Below are positions 63,265 through 64,000 of a DNA stretch of 64,000 bases, one piece after another (position 1 is the stretch's first letter; each line of letters begins with the position of its first letter). This DNA comes from Bacteroidaceae bacterium (GTDB lineage Bacteria > Bacteroidota > Bacteroidia > Bacteroidales > Bacteroidaceae), in assembly GCA_017398805.1 (NCBI GenBank), contig JAFQEZ010000098.1, positions 1 to 64,000 on the forward strand. Direction: 5' to 3'. The notes under the pieces were generated by a model. The model did no database searches, was not told where the DNA came from, and saw only the letters and a list, made by a program, of their open reading frames with translations. The position numbers and the translations under genes are program-made.

Positions 63265-63290
63265 TATGATTGAATTTAAAACAACAGAAT

Positions 63291-63902
63291 ATGAAGAGTT
63301 TCACAGAGATGAGTTGGCCTATCTTCAACCAGGCTATCGCCGACTACCACAAGACAGATAATGTAGACACACCTATCAACAATCCCTATCCGGTAAAGAG
63401 TATCGAATACTACCTCTACCTAAAGTGCTGGATAGATACCGTGCAATGGCACTTTGAAGACATCATACGCGACCCTGCAATCGACCCGGTAGAGGCGTTG
63501 ACACTCAAGCGCCGTATCGACAAGTCGAATCAGGACAGAACAGACCTTGTGGAACTCATAGACAGCTACTTCCTTGACACATTCAAGGATGTTGTACCTG
63601 CGGCTGATGCGACAATCAACACAGAGAGCCCTGCTTGGGCTGTCGACCGCTACTCTATCCTCTCGCTCAAGATATACCACATGCAGGAGGAGGTAGAGCG
63701 CAAGGATGTCGATGCCGAGCACATTGCAAAGTGCCAGGCCAAGCTCGACGTTCTCAAGGAACAATACAAGGACATGACCACATCAATCGGTCAACTGCTT
63801 GACGACATTGCAGCAGGGCGCAAGTACATGAAGGTCTATCGACAGATGAAGATGTACAATGACCCGGCTCTCAACCCTGTACTTTATGGATCAAAGAAAT
63901 AA
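63291..63902 (+). CDS. DUF4254 domain protein
   Basis: 203 aa from the ATG at 63291 (an in-frame start at 63270 is too close to the promoter). All-helical cytoplasmic protein with no signal peptide; features include SIEYYLYLKCWIDTVQWHFEDIIRDP near the start (region about 38-63) and the C-terminal KMYNDPALNPVLYGSKK. It matches my recollection of DUF4254, a Bacteroidetes family often encoded beside glycosyltransferases for surface polysaccharide or LPS. The function is unknown. The following gene overlaps its end by 17 bases. Confidence 0.8.
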   Translation: MKSFTEMSWPIFNQAIADYHKTDNVDTPINNPYPVKSIEYYLYLKCWIDTVQWHFEDIIRDPAIDPVEALTLKRRIDKSNQDRTDLVELIDSYFLDTFKDVVPAADATINTESPAWAVDRYSILSLKIYHMQEEVERKDVDAEHIAKCQAKLDVLKEQYKDMTTSIGQLLDDIAAGRKYMKVYRQMKMYNDPALNPVLYGSKK

Positions 63903-64000
63903 GGAGAGACGCACAATTCTTATCACACGTTTTTCTGCTGTTGGGGATATTGCAATGACAATTCCATTGCTTTATTCACTCAGCAGGAGTTACCCCGAAC
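63886..64000 (+). CDS. Glycosyltransferase family 9 (heptosyltransferase-like), N-terminal fragment
   Basis: The ATG at 63886 opens a frame that runs off the window end; 38 codons are visible. The translated start contains RTILITRFSAVGDIAMTIPL, the N-terminal strand-loop-helix typical of ADP-heptose:LPS heptosyltransferases (GT9), where the RFSxxGD motif binds the nucleotide sugar. It overlaps the DUF4254 gene, so the two are translationally coupled and likely act together in LPS or lipooligosaccharide assembly. Confidence 0.8.
   Translation, partial: MDQRNKERRTILITRFSAVGDIAMTIPLLYSLSRSYPE

Overview
The window looks like chromosomal DNA of a gut-type Bacteroidales bacterium (Bacteroides/Prevotella/Muribaculaceae-like; genus not resolvable from this sequence alone). 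Evidence: two SusC/SusD pairs, many lipoproteins with the short Bacteroidetes lipobox, GH92 mannosidases, and repeated promoters of the Bacteroidetes type (TAnnTTTG at -7, TTG/TTTG about 19-20 bases upstream). Core genes include mutA-mutB, class II nrdJ, dnaA, dnaX, acpP-fabF-rnc and a DUF4254-GT9 pair. No tRNA, rRNA, CRISPR array, insertion sequence or prophage gene was seen.

Layout. (1) 171-15790, minus strand: a six-gene cell-surface operon, fasciclin lipoprotein - SusC - SusD - fasciclin lipoprotein - SusC - SusD, with no glycoside hydrolase or regulator. (2) 16036-21349, minus: FKBP isomerase with a Cys-rich tail, aroC, a large DUF6057-like membrane protein, and a beta-propeller lipoprotein with a CxxCH heme motif. 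(3) 21564-28627, plus: mannan/mannose cluster (GH5 mannanase, ROK kinase, two GH92 enzymes), ended by an 18-bp-stem hairpin. (4) 28755-33589, minus: AT-rich block of four exported proteins of unknown function (one with a PDZ domain), containing a roughly 200-base imperfect palindrome. (5) 33723-39368, plus: complete tripartite RND efflux system. (6) 39551-40519: GH130 phosphorylase. (7) 40708-44712: methylmalonyl-CoA mutase. (8) 44897-48737: topB and a PorE-like TPR/propeller/OmpA lipoprotein. (9) 48807-50338, minus: cdd, tyrosine phosphatase, ruvC. (10) 50483-56156: GH73/LysM lipoprotein, a small membrane protein and FtsB-like protein (minus), dnaX, dnaA. (11) 56617-59655: AdoCbl-dependent ribonucleotide reductase and folB. 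(12) 59716-63182, minus: acpP-fabF-rnc and pdxB. (13) 63291-64000, plus: DUF4254 protein and the start of a family 9 glycosyltransferase, cut by the window end.

How the genes fit together. GH5, two GH92 enzymes and GH130 point to use of mannose-containing glycans, with the ROK kinase probably acting on released sugar. Methylmalonyl-CoA mutase (propionate/succinate pathway) and NrdJ both require adenosylcobalamin, so two central functions depend on B12. The best candidates for undescribed biology are the exported-protein operon at 28.7-33.6 kb with its long palindrome, the heme-motif propeller plus DUF6057 pair, and the doubled fasciclin/SusCD operon. Terminator-like hairpins lying between promoter-like boxes and the start codons of dnaA and topB suggest possible leader control.
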